This document shows, piece after piece, positions 1 through 8,611 of a stretch of DNA of 64,000 nt. Origin of the DNA: Acinetobacter boissieri (GTDB taxonomy: Bacteria; Pseudomonadota; Gammaproteobacteria; Pseudomonadales; Moraxellaceae); assembly GCF_900096955.1 (NCBI RefSeq), contig NZ_FMYL01000001.1, positions 372,001 to 436,000 of the forward strand, given 5' to 3'. The first letter of the stretch is position 1, and every line of letters starts with the position of its first letter. The position numbers were made by a program, and so were the translations under genes. The notes under the pieces were generated by a model that had not been told where the DNA came from, searched no databases, and saw only the letters and a program-made list of their open reading frames with translations.

Positions 1-135
1 AAAGCAGCTGAAAAAGGCAATCCAGATGCTCAAGCTTATTTAGCACAGATGTATGAACAAGGTTATGGTGGCAGTAAAGACCCCATAAAAGCACAGTATT
101 GGCGTAATCAATTCAACCAAAAACCATTCTCTTAA
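1..135 (+). CDS. Sel1-repeat protein, C-terminal fragment (runs off the left edge)
   Basis: Frame 1 is open from the first base to a TAA at 133-135 and encodes 44 residues. They contain one recognisable Sel1/TPR-like unit (KAAEKGNPDAQAYLAQMYEQG) followed by a short tail ending KPFS. Sel1 units are about 36 residues long, form helical hairpins and mediate protein-protein contacts, often in the periplasm. The N-terminus and any signal peptide lie outside the window, so nothing more specific can be said. A second, complete Sel1 protein lies at 40712-41515; the two are members of a family and not a local duplication. Confidence 0.75.
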   Translation, partial: KAAEKGNPDAQAYLAQMYEQGYGGSKDPIKAQYWRNQFNQKPFS

Positions 136-154
136 AGGGTTATACATACACCCG

Positions 155-853
155 TTAAATCGCCACTAAATCTTTAATTCCCTTAGCTGGCATGTCTGCA
201 CCCAAACCTTCTGCAACCACTTGCCCACGTGACATGACGGTATAGTGGTCTGCAATTTCTTCAGCAAAATCATAAAATTGCTCTACCAATACAATTGCCA
301 TATCGCCATTGTCTGCCAGTTTACGAATTACTCGGCCAATGTCTTTAATAATGGATGGCTGAATCCCCTCGGTCGGTTCATCTAAAATCAGCACACTCGG
401 TTCAGAAGCCAACGCTCGAGCAATGGCCAGTTGTTGCTGTTGCCCACCTGATAAATCTCCTCCACGGCGGTGCTTCATTTCATCTAATACAGGGAAAATT
501 TCGTACAAATGGCTAGGTACTTTTTTAGTTTTCGCCCCTGAAAATTTAGCCATGCCAATTAAAATATTTTCTTCTACCGTAAGCGTTGAAAAAATATCAC
601 GCCCTTGTGGTACATATGCCATCCCTGCTCGTACACGCTGTTCAGGACTCATTTTAGAAATATCTTTACCATTGAGCAAAATCTCACCCGACTTAATGGG
701 TAAAATACCCATCAAGCACTTCAAAAAAGTGGTTTTACCTACGCCATTTCGTCCCAAAACTACAGAACACGCACCAATCTGGGCAGTAAAAGAGACATCT
801 CTTAAAATATGACTACCACCATAAAACTGGTTAATTTGTTTTACTTCTAGCAT
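155..853 (-). CDS. urtE: Urea ABC transporter ATP-binding protein UrtE
   Basis: A 232-residue ATPase of the branched-chain amino acid/urea (HAAT) class. Visible motifs are Walker A GRNGVGKT (residues 34-41), signature LSGGQQQQ, Walker B VLILDEP and the switch region VLVEQF, in which Gln replaces the usual His as in LivF/UrtE proteins. It is the last gene of urtABCDE, 8 bases after urtD, and should pair with UrtD to power urea uptake at the inner membrane. The gene order B-C-D-E, with two ATPases after two permeases, separates urea transporters from generic liv systems. No urease genes are visible here. Confidence 0.92.
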   Translation of the reverse strand: MLEVKQINQFYGGSHILRDVSFTAQIGACSVVLGRNGVGKTTFLKCLMGILPIKSGEILLNGKDISKMSPEQRVRAGMAYVPQGRDIFSTLTVEENILIGMAKFSGAKTKKVPSHLYEIFPVLDEMKHRRGGDLSGGQQQQLAIARALASEPSVLILDEPTEGIQPSIIKDIGRVIRKLADNGDMAIVLVEQFYDFAEEIADHYTVMSRGQVVAEGLGADMPAKGIKDLVAI

Positions 854-861
854 GATCTCTC

Positions 862-1686
862 CTAACGCCCTAAGTACTTTTCAATGACCTCTTCATTGGC
901 TTGAACTTCAGCCAACGTGCCTTCGGCAAGGATTGCCCCTTGTGCAAGTACCGTCACTTTTTCACTAATGGTGTCAATAAAACTCATGTCATGTTCAACC
1001 ACCACCAAGGTGTGATTCTTTTTCAGCTCTAAACACAACTCTGCAGTACGCTCTGTTTCGGCATCGGTCATACCTGCCACAGGCTCATCGAGCAAAATCA
1101 GTTTTGGGCGTTGCATTAACAACATGCCAATTTCTAACCATTGTTTTTGACCATGTGACAATAGTCCTGCCGGCTTATGAATAAACTCTTGCAAACGAAT
1201 TTGCTGTAATGACTCATCTAAGGCCAATTGTGCATCTGCACTCAGTTTACGAAATAAGCTTTTTTTCACGCGCTTATCTTTAGGTGCGGCTAAGAGTAAA
1301 TTTTCCATGACAGTAAAATTTTCAAAGACCGTTGGCTTTTGAAATTTACGCCCAATGCCAGACTCTGCAATTTGTTCTGTACTCATTTTAGCTAAGTTAT
1401 AATTTTGTCCAAAAAAAGCAGTACCTTCAGTGGGACGTGTTTTTCCGGTAATCACGTCCATCAGTGTGGTTTTTCCTGCGCCATTGGGGCCAATAATACA
1501 GCGTAACTCACCTTCTTGAATGTATAGCGATAAGTCATTTAAAGCCCGGAAAGCATCAAACCACACGCTGACATTTTCTAAATATAACGCCACGCCATGA
1601 GTAAAATCAGGCCCTGTTTGTTTCGGGCGAGCGTACTGCTCACCTACTTGACCACCGTGTTCAATGTCTTTTTCTATATTTGACAT
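862..1686 (-). CDS. urtD: Urea ABC transporter ATP-binding protein UrtD
   Basis: 274 residues. An N-terminal extension of about 30 residues precedes the ATPase core, as is usual for UrtD. Motifs are Walker A GPNGAGKT (about 66-73), signature LSHGQKQ, Walker B LILLDEP, and the H-loop in VVVEHDM. The signature has His in place of the second Ser/Gly, which is common in the LivG/UrtD branch. The start codon overlaps the urtC stop by one base, so the two are translationally coupled. Its role is the LivG-type ATPase partner of UrtE. Confidence 0.92.
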   Translation of the reverse strand: MSNIEKDIEHGGQVGEQYARPKQTGPDFTHGVALYLENVSVWFDAFRALNDLSLYIQEGELRCIIGPNGAGKTTLMDVITGKTRPTEGTAFFGQNYNLAKMSTEQIAESGIGRKFQKPTVFENFTVMENLLLAAPKDKRVKKSLFRKLSADAQLALDESLQQIRLQEFIHKPAGLLSHGQKQWLEIGMLLMQRPKLILLDEPVAGMTDAETERTAELCLELKKNHTLVVVEHDMSFIDTISEKVTVLAQGAILAEGTLAEVQANEEVIEKYLGR

Positions 1687-2756
1687 TAGCGGTCTCCCTT
1701 TTTAAAACGCTCAAATACACCAATAATGCCTTTGGGTAAAAAGATCGTAACCACAATAAATAGTGCACCTAAAATGAGTAGCCATGCTTCGGGATATGCC
1801 ACGGTAAAGTAGGTTTTCATACCGTTAATCATACCTGCACCTAAAATTGGCCCAATGAGTGTGCCACGACCACCCGACGCAACCCATACAGCAATTTCAA
1901 TCGAGTTCACAGGGCTCATTTCACTCGGGTTAATAATGCCCACTTGTGGTACATACAATGCCCCTGCAACACCTGCAATGACTGCCGATAAAATCCAAGC
2001 AGACAACTTGTACCATAAGGTACGATAGCCCAAATACTGCAAGCGGTTTTCGCTATCACGAATCGCACCCAACACACGGCCATACGGTCGGTTCATCAAG
2101 CTACGTAGTCCAATAAAACACAGCAACAATACCAATGCGGTGAGTGAGCATAAGGTTGCACGCATAGGTGCAGAAGTAATATCAAAACCTAAGATGGTTT
2201 TAAAACCAGTAAAACCGTTGTTACCACCAAACCCTGTTTCATTACGAAAAAATAGTAACGCAGCGGCAAATGTCATGGCTTGGGTAATAATGGAAAAATA
2301 CACGCCTTTAATTTTTGAGCGAAAAGCAAAAAAGCCAAAAATGAGTGCCACAAGTCCAGGAATTGCTACCACCAAAACCAGTGCCCATAAAAAATGATTT
2401 GTACCCACCCAATACCATGGTAGCTCTGTCCAACTCAAAAAACGCATAAAGTCAGGCAACTGATCGCCCGATGACTGGCGCATAAGATACATACCAAACG
2501 CATACCCACCCAAAGCAAAATATAAACCGTGCCCTAAGCTGAGTATGCCTGCATAACCCCACACCAAATCGAGTGCTAAAGCGACCAAGGCCAAACACAT
2601 TATTTTGCCAAGTAACGTGACCCAATACGCAGACAGGTAAAAACCTGACGTTGGCGCCAATAAATGCAACCATGGCAAAAGTAGTAACACGGCAAAACAT
2701 AGAGCAATGAGCATTGCACTGATTGGTCGGTCTGAAAGTAATGCTTGAATTTTCAT
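1686..2756 (-). CDS. urtC: Urea ABC transporter permease UrtC
   Basis: 356-residue LivM-type inner-membrane permease with about ten hydrophobic segments. It has the LivM/UrtC features WGYAGILSLGHGLYFALGGYA, near residues 65-85, and FGGNNGFTGF in the middle. It starts 3 bases after the urtB stop, so ribosomes probably reinitiate. It should form the translocation channel with UrtB. The length fits the family and nothing looks broken. Confidence 0.92.
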   Translation of the reverse strand: MKIQALLSDRPISAMLIALCFAVLLLLPWLHLLAPTSGFYLSAYWVTLLGKIMCLALVALALDLVWGYAGILSLGHGLYFALGGYAFGMYLMRQSSGDQLPDFMRFLSWTELPWYWVGTNHFLWALVLVVAIPGLVALIFGFFAFRSKIKGVYFSIITQAMTFAAALLFFRNETGFGGNNGFTGFKTILGFDITSAPMRATLCSLTALVLLLCFIGLRSLMNRPYGRVLGAIRDSENRLQYLGYRTLWYKLSAWILSAVIAGVAGALYVPQVGIINPSEMSPVNSIEIAVWVASGGRGTLIGPILGAGMINGMKTYFTVAYPEAWLLILGALFIVVTIFLPKGIIGVFERFKKGDR

Positions 2757-2759
2757 AAA

Positions 2760-4394
2760 CTACTCCACAAAACGGCCTTTGATGGCAAATAAACCTTGTG
2801 GACGTTTTTGGATAAACAACACAACAAGCACCAATAAAATAATTTTTGCCAATACTGCACCCAAGCCAATTTCAAGCACCGTACCACTTACACCTAAACC
2901 AAGTGCTGCCAACACGGCACCCCAGACTTGACCAACACCTCCCACAACGACCACTAAAAAGGCATCGATAATATAGTTTTGCCCCAAATCTGGGCCAACA
3001 TTACCCACCTGTGCCAAAGCACAACCTGCAAGGCCTGCCAAGCCAGAGCCTAACCCAAAGGCCATCATGTCTATACGTGCTGACCGAATACCCACAGCAC
3101 GTGCCATTTGGCGGTTTTGTGTTACAGCACGAATAAACAAACCAAAGCGGGTTTTATTCAGTACATATAAAAGCAACAGTAAAATAGCGACTGTAAAGCC
3201 AATAATAGCAATACGGTTATACGGTAAAATCAGTGATGGTGTGATAGACCAACCGCCAGACAACCACGAGATATTAGAAATTTCGACATTTTGTGCGCCA
3301 AAAACCATACGCACCAACTGCATTAAAATCAGGCTCACCCCAAAGGTGGCCAATAACGTTTCAAGCTGACGACCATACAGTGGACGAATCACCGTGCGTT
3401 CAATAAGCATCCCAATAAAGGCACTGACTAAAAATGCGGCAGGAATCGCAGCGATTAAGTACCAATCCATATAATGCGACAAATAGGTTTTAAACAAGCC
3501 CTGCACCACATAAGTGGTATATGCACCAATCATGATCAGCTCGCCATGTGCCATATTAATCACCCCAAGCAAACCATAGGTAATGGCAAGGCCTAACGCT
3601 GCAAGCAATAAAATACTGGCGGTACTGAACCCAGAGAACACATAGCCACTCCACTCACTCATTTTTAAACGCCATGCGATGTCTTTTTTCGCTTGCTCAA
3701 GAGATTGTTTTAATTGTGCATCTAACGGCGTTTGACTTAACTGTTGGTCAATATCTGCCAATACATCGGGGCGATTAGAAGCTTTAAGTGTGTCTGCAGC
3801 CTGTATTTTAGTTTTTACGTCTGTGCTCGATAAATCCATTCTGGCTTTCAGCAGCAACAAACGGTTTTTCACCTGATCACTTGACTCATGTGCATATAAT
3901 TGATTAACCATATTGGGGTCAAGTTCACTCACATTAGACTCTAAAATATCAATGGCTTTTAAACGTTGTGATGTACTGTCCGATTTTAATTTTGCTTTGG
4001 CTAAACCAAAATTTAATGCTTTTTGTAAGGTATTAACCAAAGTCACTTGGTTTAAATCCGCGGGTATAGGTTTCACTTGCTGATCTTGCGGATAGCTAAA
4101 CACGTCATCTGCAGACTTCATAATGTAGGTATGCCCTGCACTGTCTGTATACAACTGTTCTTTTTCTAAATAGTTGGCAAGTTTTTCGAGTTGTTCTGTA
4201 CTTGCTGGCCATTGATTCAACATATTACGGCGTTCAGAAAAATTGGATTTAACAAATTTTTCAATCACATCGTCAGTGGTGGCAACCTGTTGCCCCGTGG
4301 TTGTATTGGCTGTCGCTTCAGCGTACACATACTGAAAACAACACAGTTGTGCGACCAGCAGTAACAGGGTTGCAATGCGCGTTCTCACCGACAT
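2760..4394 (-). CDS. urtB: Urea ABC transporter permease UrtB
   Basis: 544 residues from the ATG at 4394, which has AGGAG 8 bases upstream; an in-frame ATG at 4424 lacks such a site. A signal-like N-terminus (LLLLVAQLCCFQYVYA) is followed by about 220 mostly helical, hydrophilic residues and then a LivH-type permease domain (YGLLGVINMAHGELIMIGAY; VVVVGGVGQVWGAV). The long periplasmic N-terminal domain is characteristic of UrtB and absent from LivH, which supports urea as the substrate. An intrinsic terminator separates it from urtA, so it is probably made in smaller amounts than the binding protein. Confidence 0.92.
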   Translation of the reverse strand: MSVRTRIATLLLLVAQLCCFQYVYAEATANTTTGQQVATTDDVIEKFVKSNFSERRNMLNQWPASTEQLEKLANYLEKEQLYTDSAGHTYIMKSADDVFSYPQDQQVKPIPADLNQVTLVNTLQKALNFGLAKAKLKSDSTSQRLKAIDILESNVSELDPNMVNQLYAHESSDQVKNRLLLLKARMDLSSTDVKTKIQAADTLKASNRPDVLADIDQQLSQTPLDAQLKQSLEQAKKDIAWRLKMSEWSGYVFSGFSTASILLLAALGLAITYGLLGVINMAHGELIMIGAYTTYVVQGLFKTYLSHYMDWYLIAAIPAAFLVSAFIGMLIERTVIRPLYGRQLETLLATFGVSLILMQLVRMVFGAQNVEISNISWLSGGWSITPSLILPYNRIAIIGFTVAILLLLLYVLNKTRFGLFIRAVTQNRQMARAVGIRSARIDMMAFGLGSGLAGLAGCALAQVGNVGPDLGQNYIIDAFLVVVVGGVGQVWGAVLAALGLGVSGTVLEIGLGAVLAKIILLVLVVLFIQKRPQGLFAIKGRFVE

Positions 4395-4438
4395 CAGCGA
4401 TACTCCTATTTTTATATTCATCAAACAATCAAATCACG

Positions 4439-4476
4439 ATAAAAAAGCCCACGACACGGTGGGTCATGGGCTTTAT
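4439..4476 (-). terminator. Intrinsic terminator/attenuator between urtA and urtB
   Basis: On the minus strand a 12-bp stem (AAAGCCCATGAC pairing with GTCGTGGGCTTT, one non-Watson-Crick position) is followed directly by a run of six U. It lies 10 bases after the urtA stop and about 45 bases before urtB. Partial termination here would give much more UrtA mRNA than permease/ATPase mRNA, a common arrangement in binding-protein transport operons. Confidence 0.85.
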
Positions 4477-4485
4477 TAGGCAAAC

Positions 4486-5784
4486 TCACTTAGGAATGTA
4501 AGTGCTCCAAGGCTGAGCTTCGATGGTCGTTGGAGTCTTATACACCACATCAAACTGACCATCTGCACGAATCTGACCAATCATGACGGGTTTATATAAA
4601 TGGTGGTTCTTTTCATCCATTTTTAATGTGTAGCCAGATGGTGCATTAAAGGTTTGACCTGCCATAGCATCACGCACTTTATCTACATCGGTTGTACCCG
4701 CTTTTTCAACCGCTTGCTTCCACATATTAATGCCCACATAAGTCGCTTCCATTGGGTCATTGGTCACCATTTTGTCTGCATTTGGCAATTTATACTGCAC
4801 AGCATATTGCTTCATTTTGCCAATAAAGTCAGTATTGACTGGATTTTTCACCGACATGAAATAGTTCCAAGACGCCAAATGCCCAACCAATGGCTTGGTA
4901 TCTATACCGCGTAATTCTTCTTCACCGACAGAAAATGCCATCACAGGAATATCTGACGCTTTAATGCCTTGGTTGCCTAATTCACGGTAGAACGGTACGT
5001 TTGAGTCACCATTAATGGTTGAAATGACTGCCGTCTTTTTACCTGCTGAGAATTTTTTAATGTTCCCTACAATGGTTTGATAATTGCTATGACCAAACGG
5101 CGTGTATTCTTCCATAATGTCTGCATCAGCCACACCTTTAGACTTTAAGAATGCACGTAAAATTTTGTTGGTGGTGCGTGGGTAAACATAATCTGTACCC
5201 AATAAAACAAAGCGCTGCGCTTTACCCCCTTCATCGCTCATAAGGTATTCCACCGCAGGAATGGCTTGTTGGTTTGGTGCAGCACCTGTATAGAAAATAT
5301 TTTTTGACTGCTCTTGGCCTTCATACTGCACAGGGTAAAACAGTAAACCATTGAGCTCTTCAACCACAGGCAATACCGACTTACGAGATACCGATGTCCA
5401 ACACCCAAAAATGACTGCGACTTTATCTTGAGTAATAAGCTGACGGGTTTTTTCAGCAAATAATGGCCAGTTCGATGCAGGGTCGACCACTACAGGCTCT
5501 AATTTCTTACCTAATACACCACCTTTGGCATTAATTTCATTAATTGCCATAAGGGCTGTATCTTTTAAAGACGTCTCAGAAATAGCCATCGTGCCTGAAA
5601 GTGAATGTAAAATACCCACTTTAATGGTATCGCTACTTGGTGCCGTGGTTTTAGTATCTGATGCAGGTGTAGGCTTCGTTTCTGCAGGTGCTTCAGCAGG
5701 TTTTGAACAGCCTGTTAATACCATGCCCCCAAGAATTGTTGCTGCAAATAAGCTTTTAGAAAAAATATTGTGCGTCAGGCGCAT
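4486..5784 (-). CDS. urtA: Urea ABC transporter substrate-binding lipoprotein UrtA
   Basis: 432 residues from the ATG at 5784, chosen because GGAG lies about 9 bases upstream and because the protein then begins with a proper lipoprotein signal (MRLTHNIFSKSLFAA, lipobox VLTGC). Longer in-frame starts would fall inside the sigma-54 promoter. The mature protein is a type I periplasmic binding protein (IKVGILHSLSGTMAISE; the region around FGCWTSVSRKSVLP is typical of amide/urea binders FmdD/UrtA). It should bind urea or short amides and deliver them to UrtBC. Confidence 0.93.
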   Translation of the reverse strand: MRLTHNIFSKSLFAATILGGMVLTGCSKPAEAPAETKPTPASDTKTTAPSSDTIKVGILHSLSGTMAISETSLKDTALMAINEINAKGGVLGKKLEPVVVDPASNWPLFAEKTRQLITQDKVAVIFGCWTSVSRKSVLPVVEELNGLLFYPVQYEGQEQSKNIFYTGAAPNQQAIPAVEYLMSDEGGKAQRFVLLGTDYVYPRTTNKILRAFLKSKGVADADIMEEYTPFGHSNYQTIVGNIKKFSAGKKTAVISTINGDSNVPFYRELGNQGIKASDIPVMAFSVGEEELRGIDTKPLVGHLASWNYFMSVKNPVNTDFIGKMKQYAVQYKLPNADKMVTNDPMEATYVGINMWKQAVEKAGTTDVDKVRDAMAGQTFNAPSGYTLKMDEKNHHLYKPVMIGQIRADGQFDVVYKTPTTIEAQPWSTYIPK

Positions 5785-5831
5785 GTGGCTACTCCAGTAC
5801 TTGTATATGTTCGATTTATACAGACAACTGA

Positions 5832-5846
5832 GCAAATTATGTGCCA
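5832..5846 (-). promoter_or_regulatory. Sigma-54 (RpoN) promoter of urtABCDE
   Basis: Read on the minus strand the sequence is TGGCACATAATTTGC, an exact match to the -24/-12 consensus TGGCAC-N5-TTGC. It lies 48 bases upstream of the urtA ATG, which puts transcription start near 5820. This implies NtrC-type activation under nitrogen limitation. No clear NtrC enhancer was found in the 110 bases upstream. Confidence 0.85.
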
Positions 5847-5954
5847 ATCATTTTTACTATAGACTTAAGTCTTAAAAAATACTTTTACCATTTGATCTAT
5901 TTTTAGATTTTAAATAGTCACTCTTTAGATAAGTCATCTCAAATAAATAAAACA

Positions 5955-5989
5955 TAAAAAAACACCTATGCCTCAAAAAGACATAGGTT
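5955..5989 (-). terminator. Intrinsic terminator after the aldehyde dehydrogenase gene
   Basis: On the minus strand a 9-bp stem (ACCTATGTC with GGCATAGGT, one G-U type position) and a short loop are followed by a run of seven U. It lies 18 bases past the stop codon at 6007 and ends the two-gene operon 8611-6007. Confidence 0.8.
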
Positions 5990-6006
5990 CTATACACATG
6001 ACTTTA

Positions 6007-7584
6007 TTATGCTTTTTTACCATCAATCATGCGTAGAACGCCAAGCGGATTGTCTGACTGCATAGCCGTAGGTAACAAATCTTCTGGAAAGTTTTGATAG
6101 CACACAGGTCTTAAAAAGCGAGATATTGCCTCAGTACCGACTGACGTTGTTCGAGTATCTGAAGTTGATGGATATGGCCCACCATGCACCATGGCATCAC
6201 ATACCTCTACCCCTGTTGGCCAACCGTTGACCAAAATACGGCCGACTTTACGCTCTAAAATAGGTAATAATTCCTGTGCAAAAGCACGGTCTTGTGGTTG
6301 CATATGTAAGGTTGCTGTCAACTGCCCTTCTAAGTTCTCCGTCACCTGTTTCACTTGCTCCAGACTGTCACAACTCACCACAATTGAAGCCACGCCAAAC
6401 ATTTCAGTCTGTAGCACATCATTACTTAAAAACTCATCTGCATTGACTGCAAATAAATGTCCAACACACTGATTTTGGTTTTCACTTTGTGTTGCACCTG
6501 TTGCCAACAATTCTGCATTGCTTTGCGCTGTCACCAAGGCAATATTTTTCTCAAATGCTGTGCAAATACCTGCGGTCAGCATCGTTTGTGATGGTGTCTT
6601 TGCCAAACTTTGTTTTGCAGTTTCTTTAAACTGCGTTAATGCATCACTTTCTAGCGCAATCACTAACCCCGGATTGGTACAGAACTGACCTGCACCCATT
6701 GCCAATGATGCGACAAAGGCTTGAGCCATTTTTACAGGATCTGTATTTAATACGTTTGGCAATAAATAGACTGGGTTAATTGAACTCATTTCTGCATAGA
6801 CAGGAATCGGCTCTTTACGTTGCTGAGCAAGTTTTACCAATGCCATACCGCCTTGGCGCGAGCCGGTAAAACCCACTGCTTTAATGGCAGGATGTTCAAC
6901 CAAACTAGCGCCCACAGTCTTACCTGTACCAAACAATAGTGAAAATACGCCTTCAGGCAAAGCACAGATTTTTACAGCATTTTGAATGGCTTTTCCTACA
7001 AGCTCACTGGTACCAGGGTGGGCACTATGGGCTTTGACAACCACAGGGCAACCTGCCGCGAGTGCAGATGCAGTGTCACCCCCTGCCACAGAAAATGCTA
7101 AAGGAAAGTTACTTGCACCAAATACAGCAACAGGACCAAGCGCAATATGTTGTTGGCGTAAGTCTGCTCGAGGCAATGGCACACGCTCAGGTAATGCATG
7201 GTCAATACGTACATCTAACCAGTTGCCATCACGCACTGTTTTTGCAAACAAACGTAATTGCCCACAGGTACGCCCACGCTCGCCTTCTAATCTGGCACGA
7301 GGCAATCCCGACTCAAGCATTGCTCGTTCAATGAGTACATCACCAAGAGCTTCTATTTCTAAGGCAATGGTTTCTAAAAAAACAGCACGTTGCTCAAAGG
7401 GTCTGGTACGGTAATCATCAAACGCTTGCCATGCTAAAGTACATGCTTGGTGTACATGATCTTTATTCCCCCCCAAATAAATAGGCTCAAGTCTTTGATT
7501 ATTTGCTGGATTAACTGCTTGAATTGCTTCACCTGTACCTGCAACACATTGCTGACCAATTTGCATTTCACCCGTTAAAGTCAT
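6007..7584 (-). CDS. Aldehyde dehydrogenase, probable 2-oxoglutarate semialdehyde (2,5-dioxovalerate) dehydrogenase
   Basis: 525 residues, NAD(P)-dependent ALDH superfamily. The glycine motif is FTGSRQGG, the general-base Glu lies in VYAEMSS and the catalytic Cys in GAGQFCTNPG. This FCTNPG form, together with the length of about 525 and the C-terminal TGVEVCDAMVHGGPYP block, is typical of KGSADH enzymes that oxidise 2-oxoglutarate semialdehyde to 2-oxoglutarate. Such enzymes end the hydroxyproline and glucarate/galactarate pathways. The upstream gene is a DHDPS-family deaminase/dehydratase, which fits a consecutive step. The exact pathway is inferred from that neighbour. Confidence 0.8.
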   Translation of the reverse strand: MTLTGEMQIGQQCVAGTGEAIQAVNPANNQRLEPIYLGGNKDHVHQACTLAWQAFDDYRTRPFEQRAVFLETIALEIEALGDVLIERAMLESGLPRARLEGERGRTCGQLRLFAKTVRDGNWLDVRIDHALPERVPLPRADLRQQHIALGPVAVFGASNFPLAFSVAGGDTASALAAGCPVVVKAHSAHPGTSELVGKAIQNAVKICALPEGVFSLLFGTGKTVGASLVEHPAIKAVGFTGSRQGGMALVKLAQQRKEPIPVYAEMSSINPVYLLPNVLNTDPVKMAQAFVASLAMGAGQFCTNPGLVIALESDALTQFKETAKQSLAKTPSQTMLTAGICTAFEKNIALVTAQSNAELLATGATQSENQNQCVGHLFAVNADEFLSNDVLQTEMFGVASIVVSCDSLEQVKQVTENLEGQLTATLHMQPQDRAFAQELLPILERKVGRILVNGWPTGVEVCDAMVHGGPYPSTSDTRTTSVGTEAISRFLRPVCYQNFPEDLLPTAMQSDNPLGVLRMIDGKKA

Positions 7585-7625
7585 GTCACACCTGTATTTT
7601 TAAATATTGAAGATAAAAGACGTTC

Positions 7626-7667
7626 ACTTTAAAGATATGCGTGTATACATATACATACCTTTAAAGT
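7626..7667. promoter_or_regulatory. Palindromic element between the two hydroxyproline-type genes
   Basis: The 94-base gap contains an inverted repeat ACTTTAAAG (7626-7634) and CTTTAAAGT (7659-7667) around TGTATACA (7642-7649). TGTATACA resembles the core of GntR/FCD-family operators and recurs in related form upstream of the first gene at 8646-8655. It could be an operator for an internal promoter or a weak hairpin. The GntR assignment is inference; no regulator gene lies next to it. Confidence 0.4.
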
Positions 7668-7678
7668 ATGAGATATGT

Positions 7679-8611
7679 TTATTGTTCTGCAATCCAATTT
7701 TTGTACCAAGCGCGGAATTGCTTATATTGTTGCTCAGCATATTTACGCTGTGACTCACTTAACCGATCTGTTTCATTAAAGTGTAATTCGTACTCTGTAT
7801 CGCCATTGAGTACCAATAAATATTTATAATATAAAACCAAATCTGGGCCTTCATCAAAAGATGAAAGCACATTTAAAGCGACAGATAATTCTTGCCCTAA
7901 TCTGTAGCTTAACGCATCACCTTCAGCAGCTTTTTTACTTAACTCAACCAAATGTAAAACTTCTTTTGGTAACGCGTTACCAATACCTGTAATTGCACCT
8001 GTCGCATTACAATTCACAAAGCCATGAAACACTTGCGTGTCTACACCTGCCATGAGTGTGACATCCTCTTGTGAGGTAATAAATTCTGAGGCATAACGCA
8101 TGTCTGCCGCCCCACCAAACTCTTTAAATCCAATCAGGTTTGGAAAGCTTGCCCGTAAATCAAAAAATAAATCTGCACGTGTTGCAAAGCCATAATATGG
8201 GCTATTGTAAATCACCGCAGGAATCTTGGGAGCAGCTGCCAAAATGGATGAAAAGTGAGCTTTTTGTGCTGTAGGTGAACTACCACGTGACAACACACGA
8301 GGAATCACCATCAAGCCATGTGCTCCTACTTTTTGTGCATGGGCCGCATGTGAAACTGCTTCTTTACTATTAATTGCACCAGTCCCCACAATGGTCGGAA
8401 TACCTGCTTCAACCAAACGAGCAACCCCTTCCTGGCGTTGTTGTTCTGTTAAAAGTGGCCAATCGCCCATCGAACCGCAATACACCACTGCGCTCATGCC
8501 TGCATCAATCAGTTGTTTGGCTTTTTTTACCAAAGCATCAAAATCTGGTTGGCGGTCTTTTGTACATGGCGTCATGAGTGCAGGAATGGTACCTGTAAAG
8601 ATATTATTCAT
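7679..8611 (-). CDS. DHDPS/NAL-family lyase, probable delta1-pyrroline-4-hydroxy-2-carboxylate deaminase
   Basis: 310 residues, TIM-barrel class I aldolase family. The Schiff-base Lys is in LIGFKEFGG and the partner Tyr in VIYNSPYYG; GSMGDWP replaces the GTTGE motif of true DapA. True dapA is at 43813, so this is a catabolic paralogue. The overall pattern (SMGDWPLLTEQQR, VIPRVLSRGSSPTA, SSFDEGPDLVLYYKYLLVLNG) matches my recollection of the hydroxyproline-pathway enzymes that convert Pyr4H2C to 2-oxoglutarate semialdehyde. That product is the substrate of the dehydrogenase encoded next. An alternative is 5-keto-4-deoxyglucarate dehydratase. The epimerase and oxidase of the pathway are not in the window. 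Confidence 0.72.
   Translation of the reverse strand: MNNIFTGTIPALMTPCTKDRQPDFDALVKKAKQLIDAGMSAVVYCGSMGDWPLLTEQQRQEGVARLVEAGIPTIVGTGAINSKEAVSHAAHAQKVGAHGLMVIPRVLSRGSSPTAQKAHFSSILAAAPKIPAVIYNSPYYGFATRADLFFDLRASFPNLIGFKEFGGAADMRYASEFITSQEDVTLMAGVDTQVFHGFVNCNATGAITGIGNALPKEVLHLVELSKKAAEGDALSYRLGQELSVALNVLSSFDEGPDLVLYYKYLLVLNGDTEYELHFNETDRLSESQRKYAEQQYKQFRAWYKNWIAEQ

Noticed and set aside
5785..5847. Longer N-terminus for UrtA starting at 5847
   Set aside because: It would place the start inside the sigma-54 promoter and put 21 residues before the lipoprotein signal; the ATG at 5784 has a good ribosome site.
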